Under the pieces are notes generated by a model. That model had not been told where the DNA came from. It saw only the letters and a list, made by a program, of their open reading frames with translations, and ran no database searches. 9,148 nucleotides of DNA from Clostridia bacterium (lineage in GTDB: Bacteria; Bacillota_A; Clostridia; Christensenellales; UBA1242), in NCBI GenBank assembly GCA_028701635.1, contig JAQVQJ010000041.1, positions 1 through 9,148 of the forward strand, in the 5' to 3' direction. Shown one piece after another: positions 6,377-9,148 of this stretch (its first letter is position 1; each line of letters starts with the position of its first letter). Both the position numbers and the translations under genes were made by a program.

Positions 6377-7522
6377 ATGGGAGAATTAACATTTGAAAAT
6401 ATTTTTGACACTGAAGAAAGTCTTGATTTATTCAATGAAAATGAAGAGGGGTCAGAAGACGAAAATGAAGATGCCGAAAAAAAGGGCACTGAAAAAAAAG
6501 ATAATAATAACGAAACCGAGGATGTTACCATCGAGGAATTATTCCAAACAGAAGGTGGCGAAGATCCAGAGAGCGGAGGTTCGGAAAATAAAGATAGTGG
6601 AGAGAACGCCAATCCCGAAGAGGGCGGGGGTTCTTCTGTTTTTTCTTCCATAGCCGCAGCTCTTGTGGAGGAAGGCGTTCTTGAAACTTTAACTGAAGAA
6701 GATTTAAAAGGAGTTAAAACTGTAGACCAATTTAAAGAATTAATAAAAAAAGAGGTCGACAATAAACTTGGTGAAGAGGGCAAAAAGTTAAGAGACGATA
6801 TCAATGATGGTGTAGATCCTGAGATTGCAGAAAATTACAACAAAGTTTTATCTTATTTAAAGGGATTAGATGAAGCAGTTGTATCTGAAGATTCTGAAGA
6901 GGCGGAAGAAATTCGCAAAAAAATAATTTTTCAAGATTATTTAAACAAAGGATTTAGCAAGGAAAAGGCCATAAAAGAAGTCGAAAAGTCATTAGCAGCT
7001 GGTACTGATATTGATGATGCAATTTATGCTCTTCACGAAAACATTACTTTTTTTGAAACAAAATATAATGGTATTATTGAGTCTGTAAAACAAGAAAGAG
7101 AAAGACAAAAACAAGAGATACAAAAAAATGTTGAACTTGTAAAAAGTAAGATTATGGACACGGAAGAACCATTTGCTGGAGTTAAACTTGAAAAAAGCAT
7201 TCGTGAAAAAGTTTATAAAAATGTTGCAGTTCCAAATGAAAGATGGAAAGATGGTAGATATTATACAAAATTGCAGAAATTTCAACTGGAAAAACCGGAA
7301 GAATTTATTCACAAAATTGGAGTTTTATTTACACTTACCGATGGATTTAAAAACTTAGATGGAATTGTAAAAAAGCAAGTAAAAGAAAAAACAGCTAAAA
7401 CCATGAGTAATTTAGAGAGTGTTCTTAAGGGAACAACCGTAAAGGGCGGAAGACTCAAACTTATTAATGGTGGTGATGATGAAGAAATGTCCATTCATTC
7501 AGATTTTAAATTGGATATTTAA
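6377..7522 (+). CDS. Probable capsid scaffolding protein
   Basis: 381 residues. The protein is expected to direct procapsid assembly from inside the shell and then leave. The evidence is position directly upstream of the major capsid gene and composition typical of scaffolds. The first ~88 residues are strongly acidic, low-complexity and probably disordered (rich in E, D, N, G, S). A hydrophobic helix follows (SSVFSSIAAALVEEGVLETL, about 86-105), a type of element I associate with crAss-like scaffold proteins, then mostly helical charged sequence with a likely coiled coil around 230-262. The C-terminus (about 335-381) is basic and then mixed, a plausible capsid-binding end. Two related peptides, TFENIFDTEE (about 5-14) and TIEELFQTEG (about 51-60), form an internal repeat. 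The start has no Shine-Dalgarno sequence; AAAAAGTTATGGG surrounds the ATG. The acidic N-terminal coding region is visibly more GC-rich than its surroundings. No protease motif is evident. Confidence 0.8.
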   Translation: MGELTFENIFDTEESLDLFNENEEGSEDENEDAEKKGTEKKDNNNETEDVTIEELFQTEGGEDPESGGSENKDSGENANPEEGGGSSVFSSIAAALVEEGVLETLTEEDLKGVKTVDQFKELIKKEVDNKLGEEGKKLRDDINDGVDPEIAENYNKVLSYLKGLDEAVVSEDSEEAEEIRKKIIFQDYLNKGFSKEKAIKEVEKSLAAGTDIDDAIYALHENITFFETKYNGIIESVKQERERQKQEIQKNVELVKSKIMDTEEPFAGVKLEKSIREKVYKNVAVPNERWKDGRYYTKLQKFQLEKPEEFIHKIGVLFTLTDGFKNLDGIVKKQVKEKTAKTMSNLESVLKGTTVKGGRLKLINGGDDEEMSIHSDFKLDI

Positions 7523-7550
7523 TAATAACAAACTTTAATAAAAAAAAATT

Positions 7551-9044
7551 ATGGCAAAATTAGGAAAATTTCAAACCCTTACATTTACTTCTTGGAAGGG
7601 AACTCCGAAAGACAACCACCTCGGTTCAATCTTTCAAAAAACACCGCAAAAGGCTTCTGAATTTATGGTTCAGTTGCTTGCGTTAAATCGTGGAACAACT
7701 TTGGAATCACAACTTTCAAAGCTTCCCGTAAAATATTTTGAAACCGATGATGAATACACTTGGGATGTAGTGGCATCTTCGCGTAGAAACATTCCCATTG
7801 TAGAAGCAAGAACCATTGATGGCCAAATTCTTGCAACCGGAGAATATGGTATTGCCGGAGAACCTTTCTATGTTGTATTTCCGGAAGATTGGTTTGCCGA
7901 TGGAAACGTAATTGTTGGTGAAAAGAATGAAATTTACCCATTGCGTATTCTTGGTGAGGCTCGTATGGAAGGAACAAATGCTGTTTATAAAGTAGAGCTT
8001 ATTGGTGGTGTTACCACTGGCATGCCCTATGATGAACTTTTAGCTGGGAAGAGATTTAGTGTTGAATATTCTCCGGTTGAAAAAGAATATTCAAGAGGTG
8101 TTGGTGAAATTCGTTTTACTGCACCTATTAGCATGAGAAATGAATGGTCTCGTATTCGTATTAAACATAAAGTTCCCGGATCACATCTTAATAAGAAACT
8201 TGCAGTTGGTATTCCTATTGTTACAAAAGACAACAAGAAAACAACCTTTAATGCATGGATGCACTATGTAGACTATGAATTGGAATGTCAATTTTCTGAT
8301 GAAAAGAATAATCTTATCGCTTATGGCCGTTCAAATAGAAATCAAAATGGTGAATATTTGAATTTTGGCAAATCTGGCAATGTTCTTTCAATGGGAGCTG
8401 GTTTAAGAGAACAAATGGAAATGTCAAATGTAACCTATTACAATACATTTTCACTTCGTTTAATTGAAAATGCTCTTTATGAATTGTCGACCAATAAACT
8501 TGGATTTAAAGATAGAGTATTTGTAATGAGAACTGGTGAACGTGGAGCTGCTCAATTTAGCAAAGCCGTTTTGAACACTGTTTCCGGTTGGACTGCATTT
8601 ACAATCAATGCTGATAATCTTGGCATGGTTAAGAAAGTAACTTCTCCTTTGCATGAAAACTCATTATCTGCAGGATTTCAATTTACAGAATTTCGTGCAC
8701 CTAATGGAATTGTTCTTCGCGTAGAAGTAGATCCTTTCTATGATGACAATGTTCGTAATAAAATTCAACACCCAGATGGTGGCGTGGCAAACTCTTATCG
8801 TTATGATATTCTTTATATTGGAACGATGGATCAACCCAATATTCAACTTGCTAAAATTAAAGGTCAAGAAGAATTGCGTGGTTATAGATGGGGTTTCCGT
8901 AATCCATTCACCGGTGAAATGAACAACTATAACATGTCTACAGATGAAGACTCTGCAGAAATCCACAAAATGTGGACTGGTGGTGTATTTATTTTGGATC
9001 CGACTCGTACAATTTCTATTATACCTTCAATTTTGTCGGTATAA
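7551..9044 (+). CDS. Major capsid protein (HK97 fold, crAss-like)
   Basis: 497 residues. This is the main shell subunit, expected to form hexamers and pentamers of the icosahedral head. The call rests on length, position after a scaffold-like gene, and recognisable segments of crAss-like capsid proteins such as YTWDVVASSRRNIPIVEAR (about 68-86) and ISMRNEWSRIRIKHKVPGS (about 193-211). The sequence is mixed alpha/beta with frequent loops, has no membrane segment, and has no long acidic N-terminal extension of the HK97 delta-domain type, in keeping with a separate scaffold gene. Arg is often encoded by CGT here, unlike the AGA-dominated neighbours, and the sequence is somewhat less AT-rich, as expected for a highly expressed gene. 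The ATG at 7551 is preceded by an A-run ending in TT (AAAAAAAATTATGG), with no Shine-Dalgarno sequence. It lies 28 nt after the scaffold stop and is followed 8 nt after its own stop by a strong terminator. Confidence 0.9.
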   Translation: MAKLGKFQTLTFTSWKGTPKDNHLGSIFQKTPQKASEFMVQLLALNRGTTLESQLSKLPVKYFETDDEYTWDVVASSRRNIPIVEARTIDGQILATGEYGIAGEPFYVVFPEDWFADGNVIVGEKNEIYPLRILGEARMEGTNAVYKVELIGGVTTGMPYDELLAGKRFSVEYSPVEKEYSRGVGEIRFTAPISMRNEWSRIRIKHKVPGSHLNKKLAVGIPIVTKDNKKTTFNAWMHYVDYELECQFSDEKNNLIAYGRSNRNQNGEYLNFGKSGNVLSMGAGLREQMEMSNVTYYNTFSLRLIENALYELSTNKLGFKDRVFVMRTGERGAAQFSKAVLNTVSGWTAFTINADNLGMVKKVTSPLHENSLSAGFQFTEFRAPNGIVLRVEVDPFYDDNVRNKIQHPDGGVANSYRYDILYIGTMDQPNIQLAKIKGQEELRGYRWGFRNPFTGEMNNYNMSTDEDSAEIHKMWTGGVFILDPTRTISIIPSILSV

Positions 9045-9052
9045 TCACTGAG

Positions 9053-9087
9053 AGACACGTTGGGTGATTTGATTCACCCAACTGTCT
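9053..9087 (+). terminator. Strong intrinsic terminator after the capsid gene
   Basis: The hairpin has a perfect 9-bp stem, GTTGGGTGA (9059-9067) with TCACCCAAC (9074-9082), around a six-base loop (TTTGAT). It extends past one bulged C (9058) with five more pairs, AGACA (9053-9057) with TGTCT (9083-9087), for 14 pairs in all. A T-rich tract (TTATTTT) follows. It is by far the most stable structure I found between genes here and starts 8 nt after the capsid stop, so it should end or strongly reduce transcription before the next gene. It may also protect the 3' end of the capsid mRNA. Confidence 0.88.
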
Positions 9088-9117
9088 TATTTTAAAAACA
9101 AATTAAAAATTTTTATT

Positions 9118-9148
9118 ATGGAAGAAAGAATAAAAAAAACAAAAAAAG
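9118..9148 (+). CDS. Start of a further gene (3'-truncated by the window)
   Basis: An ATG at 9118 in the context TTTTTATTATGGA, matching the start style of the other genes in the window, opens a frame that stays open to the window edge and encodes MEERIKKTKK. The very basic, lysine-rich N-terminus is all that can be seen, and the product is not identifiable. It lies 30 nt beyond the capsid terminator. No promoter matching the two predicted ones is visible between them, so expression may depend on read-through. Confidence 0.6.
   Translation, partial: MEERIKKTKK

Noticed and set aside
6400..6407. TATTTTTG inside the scaffold gene as another promoter
   Set aside because: No TTG is found 19-21 nt upstream, and it lies within coding sequence; taken as chance in AT-rich DNA.
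6393..6653. 86-codon + strand frame overlapping the start of the scaffold gene
   Set aside because: Its Lys/Arg-rich product is the frame-shifted reading of the acidic scaffold N-terminus; no start-context support and no known overlapping-gene counterpart.
6355..6804. 149-codon open frame on the minus strand opposite the start of the scaffold gene
   Set aside because: Its Ser/Phe/Pro-rich product is what GAA/GAG/GAT-rich acidic coding sequence gives on the opposite strand; it overlaps the scaffold gene and its promoter and has no plausible start region.
7663..7977. 104-codon minus-strand frame within the capsid gene
   Set aside because: It lies wholly inside a confidently identified gene, has no recognisable domain, and has His/Gln-rich composition typical of a shadow frame.
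8664..8966. 100-codon minus-strand frame within the capsid gene
   Set aside because: Wholly inside the capsid gene with no independent signals; a shadow frame.

Overview
The window looks like part of the virion-morphogenesis region of an AT-rich, tailed double-stranded DNA phage that infects a member of the Bacteroidota. The best match is a crAss-like phage (order Crassvirales). This rests on three things. First, there is a ~760-residue TerL, a ~790-residue portal with a long charged coiled-coil tail, and a ~500-residue major capsid protein whose sequence style I recognise from that group. Second, start codons lack Shine-Dalgarno sequences and instead sit in A/T-rich leaders, commonly ending in TTATG. 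Third, two intergenic sites match the Bacteroidota promoter pattern (TTG, 19-21 nt, TAnnTTTG). No database search was possible, so order-level placement is likely but not proven.

Layout, all on the + strand and tightly packed: the 3' end of a small coiled-coil protein (to 236); terminase large subunit (239-2530); a 107-nt AT-rich gap with a predicted promoter; portal (2638-5013); three small genes spaced 1-5 nt apart that look like a lysis cassette, namely a membrane-anchored coiled-coil protein (5019-5378), a DUF5675-like putative endolysin (5380-5808) and a membrane-anchored protein with an outer-membrane-like beta C-terminus (5811-6284); a 92-nt gap with a second predicted promoter; a probable capsid scaffolding protein (6377-7522); the major capsid protein (7551-9044); a strong terminator hairpin (9053-9087); and the first codons of another gene (9118 to the window edge).

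The genes fit two processes. In head assembly, scaffold and major capsid protein build the procapsid around the portal ring, and TerL docks on the portal to cut and pump DNA. In lysis, the three small genes between portal and scaffold would disrupt the inner membrane, the peptidoglycan and the outer membrane. The sequence suggests three transcription units: (upstream gene)-terL; portal plus lysis genes from the 2.6-kb promoter; and scaffold plus capsid from the 6.3-kb promoter, ending at the hairpin after the capsid gene.

There are no RNA genes, mobile elements, CRISPR arrays or integrase/att features visible. No gap without a gene exceeds about 110 bases. The most interesting items are the predicted lysis cassette within the head genes, with an unusual spanin-like protein, and the two near-identical promoters.
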